Assembly: GCF_022458985.1 (NCBI RefSeq)
Contig: NC_061782.1
Coordinates: forward strand, 14,615,172-14,679,171
Reading direction: 5' to 3'
Length of the DNA stretch: 64,000 nt
Source: Mugil cephalus
Taxonomy: Eukaryota > Chordata > Actinopteri > Mugiliformes > Mugilidae
The first letter of the stretch is position 1; each line of letters opens with the position of its first letter. A program made the translations under genes and the position numbers. Positions 29,101 through 41,451 of the stretch are shown here, one piece after another. The notes under the pieces were generated by a model, which saw only the letters and a program-made list of their open reading frames with translations, was not told the DNA's origin and did no database searches.

Positions 29101-29934
29101 ACACAAAGTTGCTCAAAATACTCAGTTTATAGTGCACAATACAGATTAAAATTGAACGATATTTAATCGTGATTAATCGTATTTCTTAGAGTTCATTATT
29201 AATGTATTTGTGGTATGTTTCCTTCCACCAGAACTTTTATTTCAAAATCGTAGAGGTCTGAGAAATTATCTTCTCATTTATGTTCTAGAGCTTGTTGCAT
29301 TTACAATGGAAAACATTATTAGCGAACAGGAACTATTCAGTAATATAGTAAGCCATAGCTAAATGTAATGATGATGCAGAAGCCACGGCAGTTAAATTTG
29401 GCTCCTAAACGACAACCGAGAGCTAAATGACGTTTTACATTTGCATTTATATTGGCTTACATTGAATTAATTTACCACAAACAAAATAGGTTTTACATTC
29501 CATTATCATTTTGCCTCGTAATAAATGAATAAACAATTAATCCGCGTGCTAAGTGAGCCCCGCCATTAATGCTCACATTTAGTTTCCTTGATACCTGAGT
29601 TGAATTGTGTATAATGTGTCTGCAACTTAAGGCAATGTCCTTTTGTGTTAGTTTTGTCCTTTTTTTGACAGCAAAAAAAAAAAAAAAAAACGACCTGCCA
29701 CTGCACCATTTGCTGCTGCTCATAAACTTTATTGGTCTGAGGGCAGAGTAATAATCGAAAGTGACTCAGGTGAGCTTATCAACATGTTGGTCAGCTCCTC
29801 TATTCTCTCATTTACATTTTGTTGCTTGGATTTTAGTATAAGGATAAACCTGGATGTATGTATGACAGGTAGAGGTACAAGACATTTGTTACATTTTGAT
29901 CACGAACTGGTGGCTACTGACTATGAATATAAGG
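26196..29934. other. Gene-free interval
   Basis: No gene is recognised. Low-complexity pieces include A runs at 27019-27060 and 27216-27230, and T then (GTT)n at 28757-28795. A run of AATCGTGATTAATCG at about 29166-29181 resembles a motif common in fish repeats but is too short to classify. Confidence 0.5.
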
Positions 29935-30046
29935 TAGGGTGACCAGAATTGAGTTTGAAGTTGTTTCAAAGTTGGAGTTTCACACATTTTTAGGTCTCAA
30001 AAAGAGGACATGTCTGAAAAAAAAGAGGACGCCTGGTTACCCTATA
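29935..30046. mobile_element. Short MITE-like element with TAGGGTRACCAG termini
   Basis: The left end tagggtgaccag (29935-29946) is mirrored by ctggttaccctata (30033-30046), a near-perfect terminal inverted repeat about 110 bases apart. Internal sequence is A-rich with paired motifs (aaaagaggacatgtctg and aaaaagaggac). It has no coding capacity. Confidence 0.6.
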
Positions 30047-31019
30047 TAAAGCCTCATGTTATCGCAATGAGACTTTCTTACATTTGGACTTATTGATCAC
30101 AGAACTGATTTTAAAACATCAACCACATGGAGCTTTACGACCAATGCTGCAGAAAAAAAAGAGCTCCTTGGTCCGGTTAATATCCGGTGAGATAATGGTT
30201 AATAAATTAGAGCTCTTCTATCACACACGCTAAGGCAAAGCCTGGGGGCTGGCTGGGGCTTCACTTGCAGCAGGAGAGGTGGGGGAATGAATGCAAAAGT
30301 TCCCGTAAAACCAGGGAAGGATGGAGAGAATAAAGGCAAAGGAGGAGGAAAAAGAAGGGAACAGACACCGGCCCCCGATGTGCACTGTCCGTGCGCTGTC
30401 CAGAAATGCTTGAATCTAATGGGGGACAAGCATGCGCTGCCTCCTGAAGGTTGTACAAGCAATTATGCCACTTAGGAGGCTTTGATAGGCAAGGTCATAT
30501 CGGCAAACAGACACGAGGAGCATTACAATATAATGTTCTGCATTCTGCGTGACACGGATCCTTTTACCTAAGACAATATCAATCTTCTGAGTGTCACTCA
30601 CCACCCTGCGTCCACAGTGACCTACAATCCTCCATAATCCAACCTGTGTCTGAACAAGTGTGCCACCAAAGATGACAACAGGTGTCTAAATCTTTTCTTC
30701 AGAGAGTACTCATGATATGTCGCGGGGCGCTTTACTTGTCTTTACCATCCCGGTGCTCTTATGTTTTATTTTTCCCCCGAGGATGAGAACTAAAAGCACA
30801 GTTCATTCAAACCTTAACCGAACAGACGGGAGCTCCTATGAGCCGATAAGGAAAGCAGATGTGATGGGAGGACTCTGCCAGGAAGGGTTGATGTAACAGT
30901 TTGCTGGGTGTTTCTGGTGTTCATTTCATTCACTCCATGCAAGCTGTGCTCTGTTGTCAGGGGAGCCGTTAGCTCGAGTGTATGCGTCTGTATTTGCGTG
31001 TGTGGTCTTGTTTTCATTC

Positions 31020-31310
31020 AGTTGCGAGGGTTTAATGGAATACTGATGCTGTTGGGGCCTTTTTGTTGGGCCTTACACCTTTTTGAGGATTAAAACCTGT
31101 TAATACTTGGTTTTAGGCTAAAGGTTACAGTTACATTATGGCTAGGGTTAGGGTAAGGGTTATGGTGAAGCACTTAGTTGAGATGGGCAGGGTGAAGGTG
31201 AGGGGCTCAGGAATGCATTATGTGAATGGAATGTCCTCACAAAGATAGAAAACACAGTGTGTGCATGTTTGTGTGTGTGTGTGTACGTGTGTGTGAGAGT
31301 GTGAGAGAGA
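31020..31310. repeat. Dispersed repeat with telomere-like TTAGGG core
   Basis: The stretch ctagggttagggtaagggtt (31142-31161) is followed by gaatgtcctcacaaagatag and then a GT-rich run (31261-31300). This combination is a common fish dispersed repeat; the short TTAGGG-like part is not a true interstitial telomere array. Confidence 0.5.
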
Positions 31311-31526
31311 GCATGTGTGAAGGAACAGTGTGCACCTGAGCTCCTTGGTCTCAGAAGCTCAGAAGCAACATGGTTACCATGGACACAGGAAATTATTATA
31401 GGATGCACAGAGTTTCAAACGTCTTGGAAATGGAAGTTCACATAACTGAAAAATAAAGCCATATTCACAAACACATGCCCCTTAAATTAGACAAGATGCA
31501 CTTATGCACACTACAAATATAGAAAA

Positions 31527-31745
31527 AGTAAATAACATTGACCCTCTGGCTGGGAAACTTTTGAACCTGGCATTCGTGTGGATGTTATTTAGACATGTAT
31601 CACCCGCCTAGACCAGACCAGGCAGCCCCAACCAATAGTAATGACACCAGCAGGATGCAGCCTGACACAGACACACACACAAAAACAGTTTAGGAACAAC
31701 TCAAAACACATGAAACTAGGTGTTAACCTGGCCTCCAAACTAATA
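31527..31745 (+). mobile_element. Tc1-derived repeat family A, internal fragment
   Basis: It shares cattcgtgtggatgtta and cctagaccagaccaggca with the copies at 39266-39510 and 53568-53925. Both terminal repeats are missing. It ends near gttaacctggcctccaaact, matching the transposase-derived 'tgttgacttggcctcc' segment of this family. Confidence 0.75.
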
Positions 31746-32193
31746 ATGTATTGTGGTGGTCATAATGTGTGACTGTTCAGTTATGTAAGATGAGTATAGG
31801 TGCTGATAGGTTAGAAGAACAAGCTCTGTTAGACGTGTCTTTACCAAGCATGTTAATAAAAATGGGAACAGAAGGGAGATTACGAGTCTCCTTCAGGCAT
31901 ATGTTCAGTTCTCCTAGCAGGATACAGTATGTTGTCTTGCCCGTGCTGCTGGCTTTTGTGGCTCAATACTATTGTGTTACACTAGGAGCTCACAACCTGC
32001 TCCTCCTCCGTAGTCAGCGTTAAATGTTCAGAGAGGTGACAAAGTATCCTGCTTGGCGCCAGAGTACGGAGCCAGACACTCTGCGCCAGGGGACAGATAT
32101 GTTAAAGTTAACGGCGTCAAAACTGGAACCTCTTCAGTTTCCATATGGCCCGCCGACTGCTTCTATGCACCCGACGAGAGGAGGCTCTTCCGT

Positions 32194-32208
32194 CCAAAAG
32201 AGGGCGCT
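32194..32208 (+). promoter_or_regulatory. CTCF-like motif
   Basis: CCAAAAGAGGGCGCT matches the core CTCF consensus (CCA..AG.GGGCGC) at the informative positions. It lies in a CpG-containing patch within the desert. Occupancy cannot be known from sequence. Confidence 0.4.
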
Positions 32209-32829
32209 GTGCGATTGTTTGGAGCGTGCGCTGTGCAGCTCTCCGGTCTGGAGGTTGAAGATACAGAAAGGGATAATTATATCTAATTAAGCTTGATGCC
32301 ATCTTCAGCCACTGCCTCCCACACGCTTCTGTGATGACAACCGCAGAAAGTGTCTGCTTGGGAGGAAAATGCAGAATAAAGCGCCACAGATTATCAGTCC
32401 GTCGGGCTTGTCTGTTCAGCAGAAATGCTTATGTATTCTCCTGAACTGCGAACCATTAACGTGTCATAAGCAGTGCCACTGGAAGCCTCCTGTATCTTCT
32501 TTGTGGTTTTAGTGCCAGGCCATCATTCCTCAGTCGTCAGCTACTGGTCTCTAACAAGCTTCATCTTTCTCTCCATCCTTCCATTCATCTCCTGAATCCC
32601 TGTGTTCACCTCTCACTCTCCTCCCATTTTATACACCATCCATCCTCCCCCTGCCTACTTTTCGCCTTTCTATCCTTGGACCTTCTCTCTGCTGGCAGAC
32701 ACTGTGTCAGCATGTGATGAGATTAGCCCAGTGTGTCAGGCTCATGGGAAAACCTCTGAATATGCAGCAGAAAAAAAAAGCTTTTACCCCACTCTTTCTT
32801 TCTTGTTGCTTTTTTCCCCCTCACACGTA

Positions 32830-33909
32830 CACTCACTTGCCACTTTATTAGGTACACCTGTTCAACACAAATAGCTAATCAGCCAATCACATGGCTGCAA
32901 TTCAATGCAATTATTCATGAAGAGGTGATCAAGACAACTTGCTGAAGTTCAAACCGAGCATCAGAATGGGGAAGAAAGGGGATTTAAGTGACTTTGAATG
33001 TGGTACAGTTGATGGTGCCAGACGGGCTGGTCTGAGTATTTCAGAAACTGCCGATCTATTGGAAGAAAGAGAGAAAATATCCAGTGAGCGGCAGTTGTGT
33101 GCATGAAAATGCCTTGTTGATGTGAGAGGTCAGAGGAGAATGGGCAGACTGGTTCGAGATGATAGAAAGGCAACAGTAACTCAAATAACAACACTGGGTG
33201 CCACTCCTGTCAGCTAAGAACAGGAAACTGAGACTACAGTTCGCACAGGCTCACCAAAATTGGACAATAGAAGATTGGAAAAACGTTGCCTGTTCTGACG
33301 AGTCTCGATTTCAGCTGCGACATTCAGATGGCAGGGTCAGAATTTGGCGTAAACGTCATGAAAGCATGGATCCATCTTGACTTGTATCGATGGTACAGGC
33401 TGGTGGTGGTGGTGTAATGGTGTGTGGGATATTTTCTTGGCACACTTTGGGCCCCTTGGTGAAATTGAGCATGGTGTAAAAGCCACAGCCTACCTGAGTA
33501 TTGTTGCTGACCATGTCCATCCCTTTATGACCACAGTATACCATCTTCTGATGGCTACTTCCAGCAGGATAATGCACCATGTCACAAAGCTCATATCATC
33601 TCAAACTGGTTCCTTGAACATGACAATGAGTTCACTGTACTCCAATGGCCTCCACAGTCACCAGATCTCAATCCAATAGACCATCACCTTTGCCATGTCA
33701 TGGAACGGGAGATTTGCATCATAGACGTGCAGCCGACAAATCTGCAGCACCTGTGTGATGCTATCATGTAGATACGGACCAAAATCTGAGAGGAATGTTT
33801 CCAAAACCTTGTTGAAAGTATGCCATGAAGAATTGAAAAAGTTCTTAAAGGCAAAAGGGGGTCCAACCTCTTACCAGCAAGAAGTACCTAATAAAGTGCC
33901 CGGTGACTG
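32830..33909 (+). mobile_element. Tc1-type DNA transposon, near full length, inactivated
   Basis: A 1080-base element is flanked by TA on both sides (32828-32829 and 33910-33911). Its terminal inverted repeats share CACTTTATTAGGTAC plus outer matches (cactcacttgc at the left, cagtcaccggg on the reverse complement at the right). The transposase begins at about 32967 (MGKKGDLSDFECGTVDGARR), then suffers internal deletion, stops and frameshifts. Catalytic positions: the first Asp is intact in CSDESRF (codon 33297-33299); the second is intact in FQQDNAPCH (33568-33570); the third position reads Asp (GAC 33679-33681) in PDLNPIDHH where Glu is usual. Thirty-six residues separate the last two, as in the DD36E (Incomer) lineage. 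It cannot be autonomous. Confidence 0.92.
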
Positions 33910-36560
33910 TAAATCTCTATTCAGATCAGTGCTGTCATCCACTTCGGCTCGTGGGAGGAGTCATCATTTGACCCATTACCCGCAGGTGTGCCACATTTAA
34001 ACTTAATTTAACCCTAAAATCAATACTTAATCTTTACGAGGACCACATTTATGTCACTCATGTATGTTGTTAGACCCATTTCTCAATTTCAGACCTCACG
34101 ACGTGGTAACATTTGGTCAGTCCCAGTCATTTGCACATTAATCGCCAGCCCTTTGTGAGTCTGCTTGCCTCACCGCGCGCATGCTTGTCCCGTTTCTTCC
34201 CTGCCCTCGAGACGTCCTTGGCTGAAAGCATCACCTCTGTGTGTCTGTAATGCTGGTGATACATGGTCAACTCCTGACCCAACTGCGGTGTGGCCTCTCC
34301 GTTAGATGCTATTACACGGGCCTCTAATTGCTGCTGACGTACATTTACCCAGTAAGTCTGTCACCTCTCCCATTACAGGACTGACTTCCGTCTCCAGGTT
34401 TTAGCCTGTGCCGCAGAAGGATGCGCGTTTGTGTGTTTTAATTCGGCCGAGAAGTAAATGTTCGCATGCAGTAATCAAAACAGGTTTTTCAATTCCCTTA
34501 CCGTGACCGAATGAAAAACACTACAGCTATGTCCCCTGTGTGCTGTAAAGGAAGGCGCCGGCTTATCAGCAGTCGCTCAGAATTACAGTATTCGCTACAT
34601 GTGCGACCGTGCCACAGCTTGATTACACAGGGACTTATCATCCCAGAACATGGCAAAGACACCTGCATTCTGCGGCGGAGCACACCGATTTAAGCCTCTG
34701 TGTAATATTGTTGTGTGTATTCTGAGACCACGCAGCCACCAGAATCGGAGCCATCACCGGGGTGCGTTGTCGATTTCGCCGTTACGTCTAATGCGTTCCG
34801 ACAACCTTTTTCTCACTGTGACTCATTTTCTTTGGAGGGCAATCAAACCGCAATGGGATGCAGAAATATTGCATTTCCAGCAACTCCCACCTCACCTGCG
34901 TGCTGTTTGGTTGAAATGAAACTCTTCTTAATGTCGGTGGGATATTAAAAAATGAAAACCTAGAGCTGATATCTGCGCGGGGTCAGCTTGCGCTTGTGTG
35001 TGTGTGATTGAGGAAGAGGATGATCTGCAAGAGCTTATCTGATGCTCTGACAAGGTAGCATGTGAGATGTGGGGAATAAAGAAAGAAATGAACAGCGCTA
35101 CTCTCTGCAGGTTAAGGCAAATCTTTTTTTTTCCCCCAAAAAACGGCTAATCCTCTGAAAGATGTCTTTATGAAAGGTGGACTAATTATTTACTTATTCC
35201 TTATAGACATGCTTTAAGCCATAATTGGGCAAGGATCTGTGGCTTTGCAGTTTTAGTTCATCAGGTACACCCCAACAATGGACCATTTGGCCTCTGACCT
35301 TCTGAGAAAATGCCTGAAATCCATTTATGAAAGTGACTCTAATAATCAATATTTTTATATTAACATCGGGGGGGAAACGCTTCACGCTGCAGTTTTCCCT
35401 CGTCTCTTTGGAGATTTAACATCTTTCAGCTGTTTCCTTTTGTCAGCTGTTTGCAGCCCGGCCGTTCACGTGCATGCGCACCACTCTCTTGCGGACAGAT
35501 GGACTCCGTGTATGAAAATACACACTCGTAATGTCATGAATACAGTATGCCATTGGTGCATTACAATTCTGTTGATGCAGATTAATTATTAACATTTTTG
35601 ATTGCAGATTTTGTACAGATATTGTAACTCATTATTAGTGATTTAAGAACATTTATAGAACATGGCATGGCGCCATTAAGCTAACTAACTATTGCTGTTT
35701 GCTGAATAATTAATGTGAAATTTACTCTATTAATGACTTGGCTGTTACACTTACTTACACCTAAACTGATCTATACAGTGAATCATTTATTAACATTAAC
35801 ACTGACCTTAACACGGAACCCTTGTTTTCTGCTTTTGAACCATTTATGAAGGCGCTGTGTGGAGAAAGTGGCACCACTCTGACATACAAGCTCCGGTCTA
35901 AAGAAAGCTCCCATCACAGCACCACTTTGTGTGTCACAATTTGATGCAATACTCCACACATGAGAGCCCATGTATCTGCACTTCCCTGAGAGGGCCATTT
36001 GAAGAGCAGCAGGTCAATACACATTCATAGAGAGTGCATTTCCCTGAATGCTTCAACAGTCCGTAAAGGCTCTGTGCCACTTTCCACCATATTCTGCTTA
36101 CTGCATTAATCCATCCCACAAAAGCGTCATTCTGCGCTTGGAGAGAGGACACTCGTCTGCTGGCGCATAGACACACAGCGGAGGCCCGCACGTAGACACA
36201 CGTTTTCGCAGCTTCAATGGCAGAAAATCCATAGCCCTTTCTGGGAGGAGGAATTCCATTAGATAATAGATATGGAATCCATCTCGATTCCCCACCTTAT
36301 CTTCTCCCGGGGTGAGGGATCAATACTGGGGCTTCAGCTCAACTGCCAACAATAACAGGAAATTGATGGGACTGAGTGAGCAGCCTGAAGGTCCAATAAT
36401 GGCACTTTCTTGGCCTCCACTGTAATGCAAATCAGAGAGGGAGTTAATTAGTGAAAGGTAGCTTGTGGTAATGAGGAGGAATGGGAGTAAATACTGGAGG
36501 TTTGTGAAATAACGTGTTAGGATGTTTCCTGAAAAATCCCAGACTAAAAAATATATTCAC
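33910..36560. other. Gene-free interval
   Basis: No gene is recognised. An octamer ATGCAAAT at 36425-36432 and a homeodomain-type TTAATTAG at 36444-36451 lie in otherwise unique sequence with the look of a conserved non-coding element; this is impression only. Confidence 0.45.
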
Positions 36561-37080
36561 ACACCAATCAGGCATAACATTATAACCACCTTCCTAATAG
36601 CGTGTAGGTCTCCCTTGTTCCTCCAAAGCAGTTGTGACTCATCAGAGAATGTAGATGGACCTTCTGTAGATGTCCTGTTGTTTCTGGAAACAACATATTA
36701 TTAGTGGGGGCCTTTGTACCTATTGGGTTGAGGGGAGGGGCCTCTGTGGATCATCCCACAGATACTCGATCAGTTTGGGATTTAGTGAATTTGGAGGCCA
36801 AGTCAACACCTTGTGCTGTTTTTCATGTTTTTTTTATTTGTAACCATTTTTTTGTGCATGTCTCAGGCTACATCCTGCTAGGGATGGCTGCTGCCATCGT
36901 TGAGTGTCATTGCTATGGGGTGGGGGGTGCCTGGTCTGGTCTAGGTGACTGGTACCTGTCTAAGTAACATCCACATGAATACCAGGTCCAACATTTCCCG
37001 GCAGAACATTGAATTGTCAAAAGATGGTCAGTGTTATTCACTTCACCTGTCAGTGGTTTTAATGTTGTGGCTGATCGGGG
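36561..37080 (-). mobile_element. Tc1-derived repeat family A, complete non-autonomous copy
   Basis: Terminal inverted repeats: acaccaatcaggcataacat at the left, and at the right a sequence whose reverse complement reads ccccgatcagccacaacatt. Inside, the left half is the reverse complement of the right half of the copy at 53568-53925 (ggttgaggggaggggcctctg), so this copy is inverted relative to the others. Only remnants of a transposase C-terminus remain. Confidence 0.85.
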
Positions 37081-37790
37081 TATGCAGGTTTGAAGCAGAA
37101 ACAGCAGAGCAGAGATGACAGAGAGAGAGAGAGAGACCTCGTGGACGGATATCCAGTTATCTGAACAAATGGGTGTGCACACAGTAATGGCATCTCATTT
37201 TCCACAGAGCCATGAAGGTTTCCTGTCACAGTTGCCAGGTGCCGTGTTTAGGGAGACCATCGCCTGGCAACGCATTCCAAACAGCATTAGGACATGAGGA
37301 CGAGGGAGCAGTGGGGAGGTGAGCGTCGGGTCAGGTGCTGCGGGCTACAGACACTGGCATACTGATACTTCACACAGAGGGGACAGAGGTGGTTCCTTTC
37401 TTACACGAGGATGAGTCATTTTGTGTGTACATACAGTAAGTCCTGAACGTGGCAACACGAGGGCGGGTGGTGGCCGCGGAGCTTTACAGCTCGCTCCAGG
37501 TCCAGAGTCCATTCTCACTGTTGAGATGTTTGCACAGCTAAAACACAGCTGATTGCGTCACATCACAGTGGGGTGTCAGTAACAGAGCGTGAGCGTGAAT
37601 GACCGCTGTAGAAGAGGTTTGTAGTTTTTAGGAAAGTGTTGAGGTCAGTTTTGGCAACCAGGTGCTTGTGAGCAAGGACCATTTGCGGTGCCATTGCCCA
37701 AACTTGATGATGTCGTGGATGTGCTGGAATCTTGTTCAACGTTGTGAACACGTCTGGAGCCCTCCACCCCGCGTCACTGACCTGACACAG

Positions 37791-37806
37791 CCAGCAGGTG
37801 GTGCTG
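37791..37806 (+). promoter_or_regulatory. CTCF-like motif
   Basis: CCAGCAGGTGGTGCTG matches the CTCF core except for T instead of C at one informative position. It has the same orientation as the motif at 32194-32208. Confidence 0.35.
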
Positions 37807-37990
37807 TCTTCTGTGGTATCCCTTGTTTTCCTCCCTTTCAAATATTTTGCCTTTTTTTTTATTCATAATCTTCCTCCATTAATGGCAGACACTCCATTGT
37901 TTGTCCAACATTTAAAACTAATGCTCACGCGATGCCGCTCTCAGTAGACCTCCGCGATTCCGTGCTGCTCCACGGACAAGTGAAGAAGGA

Positions 37991-38018
37991 GGAGAAGAAG
38001 AAGAAGAAGAAGAAGAAG
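37991..38018. repeat. (GAA)n microsatellite
   Basis: A run of GAA/AAG trinucleotides, about nine units with minor impurities at the 5' end. Confidence 0.9.
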
Positions 38019-38267
38019 CAGCTGATGAAAATATGGTTCCATTTTAGATTATTAAGATACACATGATTACAAGTTGTGAGCAACACGCTCCTCTCTCTGA
38101 TCTCCGCGGTTGTCTGCTGGAGCATTATCTGTAGTAATAGAGTCAGATCTTCACGGACAAATCCCTTTAATGTCATCCACAGCGCCCAGGGGAGACCACC
38201 CTCATTGGGAGAAGGGTGGTGGGAGCTAATTTCAACCCACACAATAGGCTCGTCTCTAAGACACTAT

Positions 38268-38271
<4 letters not shown>

Positions 38272-38325
<54 letters not shown>

Positions 38326-38340
38326 CGTGCGCGTGAGAGA
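38272..38340. repeat. (GT)n then GA-rich compound microsatellite
   Basis: GT dinucleotides to about 38320, then gcgtgcgtgcgcgt and a gagaga run continuing to about 38370. Confidence 0.95.
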
Positions 38341-39265
38341 GAGAGAAAGAGAAAGAGACAGAGGGAGAGCATATTATATGGAGAACTGTACTGTCTGAGT
38401 GTTGCTACTCTGGGGAATTAAGGTCATGTTTCCATGTCTTTTGAATACTAATAATTGGAGATTGAAGCTCTCCTCTTCATGGACTCATGACGGTCTAATG
38501 AGGGCCCTGATCCGTGTGCAGTGCAACCAAACTTCCCGACATAAGACCGCGCGTTCTCACAGCTAAACGTGTTTGCAGAGAAAGCTCGGGGCACAAGCCT
38601 GTGTTTTGATTGAGCCTTCATGGTGGAGCCATCCCTTCCCTCGCTCGCTCTGAGCCTCGCTCTCCCGCAGAATGATGTCATCTGTGGGAAGGTTTTTCTC
38701 TCAGACACAACCTGTCTGCTCCTGTCAGGGGCCGCAGTAACTCGAGCCGCCTTGAAAGTCTGGGAGTGAGCACCGGTCACTTGCACACAAGGGCGTTATT
38801 TATTTTTTCTGGAGGAGACTCAATACCTCCTCCTGCCGCTCCTCGGCTGCGTCCTGAACTTTACGACACAAAGCACTTTCCCTACAGAGACACGCGAGAG
38901 GTTGTGAGCTCAGCCGTAGAGTTCTTTGGAGGACAGGAGACTGTTCGGCTGTATGCCGTGATTAGTAATTGCAGAGCATTGGGAAGATAGGCTCTCAAGT
39001 AGGCTACAGGATGTGTCTCTGTTGTTAAGATGCTAAGAAGACATTGTGAGTGATCCCTTTGCTGCGTCATGAATGCTTTCCTCTACACCACGAGGGCCCT
39101 TCAGTTCCATAATATCTGTATGAGAGAATTTAATTAAAATTACATGTGCTCTAAAATGCATATGTCATTTGCAGTATTTTGGCTAGCATGACCATAGGGA
39201 ATTATGGATTTTCTGCACCACATATATCCAGTTATGGAATGTATGCATTTGTTTACAGTGTACAC

Positions 39266-39510
39266 AGATCAGGCATAACATTATGACCACTGACAGGAGA
39301 AGTGAATAGCGTTGACCAATTTGTGACTGAATGAAATGTTCTACTGGGAAACTTTTGGAACTGACATTCGTGTGGATGTTACCGTACCAGCCACCTAGAC
39401 CAGACCAGGCACCCCCACCCCATAGCAATGACACACACACAAAAACAATTCATAGGAACAACTAAAAAAAAAAAATGTGAAGAATATCACAAAGTGTTGA
39501 CCTAGCGTCC
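39266..39510 (+). mobile_element. Tc1-derived repeat family A, left-end fragment
   Basis: It begins with the terminal repeat gatcaggcataacattatga and contains cattcgtgtggatgttac and cctagaccagaccaggca. It is truncated after an A run near 39470 and the following gttgacctagcg, so the right end is missing. Confidence 0.8.
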
Positions 39511-40297
39511 AGATTCCCGAAATCGGAAGACCATATCAGTGCAAGCTATGTATCATTTTAGTGCATGATTTAGCGTGAGGCTAAACCCTTGTTAACTGCT
39601 TAAAGCATCCAGTCGCATTGACTTGACTGCAGCCTCACTCAAATGTAAATTGCACCGAGCTTGCTGTGGAATTACAAACAACCCCAACGTCTCTGGCCAT
39701 TCAGCTTTTTCATGAACTCCCTCCAGGATCAGTAAACACTAAATGGATCTCAAGATTCCGTACTTAAGCATGAGTCACCGTGACCAGTGTGTTAGGAAGC
39801 AGTAGCACCATTGAAAATCAGAGAAGCGTGAGTCAGCGTGACAGGGATGAAAGCACATTACAACAGATGTCATAACAAAGTATTTACAGCTTCAAAGAAA
39901 AAGGCTACGTAAACTTTGAGGGGGCTGCGACTCCAAGACACTGGTAAAGATTGTTCATAGAGGAGATTAATTGCTTAGTTTTAACGCTTTATGGGACAAG
40001 GAACCATATATGGTAACTTCGGCAAATTTTAACTTGCGTCCCTCTGCCTCTCTGTGAGGTTTAAAAGCATGTGGTTTTCAACGAGCCAATCAGAGAAGAT
40101 CAGCGGAACATTCTCAGGTCAAATGTGGTCTGCTAGGTCCACCTCTGCATGCTGAGCATAACTGCTTTATTAGGTACCATGAAGAATTGGCCTAATGTTG
40201 TCTAATGTGATAATGTGTGTGTTAACAAGTGCCTGAATCAGCACTTATGTTCTAATGGTCTAAATACATGTTTACATTTGTTCCCCACTTAAGGGCA

Positions 40298-40640
40298 AGG
40301 AATCAGAATCAGAATCAGAATTACTTTATTGATCCCAAGGGGAAATTACTTTTCGTTACAGCAGCTTCAAAGTGTTCAGAACAAACAGCAATGTAGGCAA
40401 TAAGCATGAGTAAGAATAAGTAGGCAATTATAGTAAGAATACGTGCATCAATTTAAAATATATAAGACAAATATATAAAAATATGTACAAGTATAAGTGA
40501 ACATGTGTTCCAAGTTGTTGCTCTATAATAATATTGAATACGGGGTATTGCACAGCAGGGCATCTTTACACTTGGTGAGTCCAGAGTCCAATAAATATAT
40601 AAGGAAATATGTATGAGTATATGAAAAGAAAGAGAACATG
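40298..40640 (-). mobile_element. Retroelement 3' tail with (AATCAG)n, inverted
   Basis: Hexamers aatcagaatcagaatcag (about 40302-40319) are followed by ttactttattgatcccaagg (40321 onward), the reverse complement of a fish LINE 3' end. The inner part is AT-rich without a recognisable coding stretch, so this is a 5'-truncated insertion. The right boundary is approximate. Confidence 0.7.
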
Positions 40641-41451
40641 AGTTATTGCAGTATATATATGGGTTACGGGAACCATATATGGTAAATTCATTCATCTTGT
40701 TTTCTCTATGGAAATTAAAAAATGTGAAAAATTTCACAAAGTAAAACAGTTTTTCGATGTCCTAGAATCACACTCTAGGGCTGAAATTCAGAATTTCCAA
40801 GTATGAGTGCCCTATAAAGGTTTAATATATTTAGTGCACCTTGGTATGAGTGAGAGGGTTTGCTCACACATCAGTATAGAAAAAAAAAACGCCACGAGAC
40901 ACAATATTCAACATGCAACACTGCAACAAATCCTTTCTTGAAAACACAGCCATGCCAAAGCATTCTGAGTAAGAGCGCAGCCATCGACTGGCTTAAAAGG
41001 TTATGCGAATCAATACAAAGTTGTTTTGGGCACCAGCGCTATTATATTAATGTCATCCTGAGAAATAGGCACTAGCTTAGGTGGCTTGTCTGCCAGCCTG
41101 TTTTCCTTTTTAACTCGGGCCATGAGATCCTTGTTGCAATTCAAAGATTGCTTCTGACAGCTGTTTAATAGTGGGTTATGATTGTATTTTTAGCTGTTTT
41201 AGCTCTTTAAAAAAAAGGAATATTCGCTAGCTTTAAATGATACAAATCCCTGTCTTTATTCCAGCCGTGCAGTAGACTTAGTATTGTAGAACTGTGCGGC
41301 TGAAAAAAGCTGAATAAACAGTGTTCTCACGAGAGCCGCTCAGTGACTAGTGAGGTAGCTAGTTGTGCAGTCAAGGATGACACAGGGGTTGAAATGGTCA
41401 CACATTTACTCAGCTCTCTCCACATCCCTCTGGCACATGTTCTTCCCAAGG

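Larger units (their letters stand above)
37081..39265. other. Gene-free interval with microsatellites
   Basis: No gene is recognised. Frames at 38448-38786 (minus) and nearby have no known domain. The GAA and GT repeats and the CTCF-like motif in this stretch are listed separately. Confidence 0.5.

Noticed and set aside
31142..31161. Interstitial telomere repeat
   Set aside because: Only two to three imperfect TTAGGG-like units inside a dispersed repeat; not an array.
32017..32290. Overlapping 77- and 88-codon plus-strand frames in a CpG-containing patch
   Set aside because: Two frames are open at once because of base composition; neither has a recognisable domain, and no flanking splice structure is convincing.
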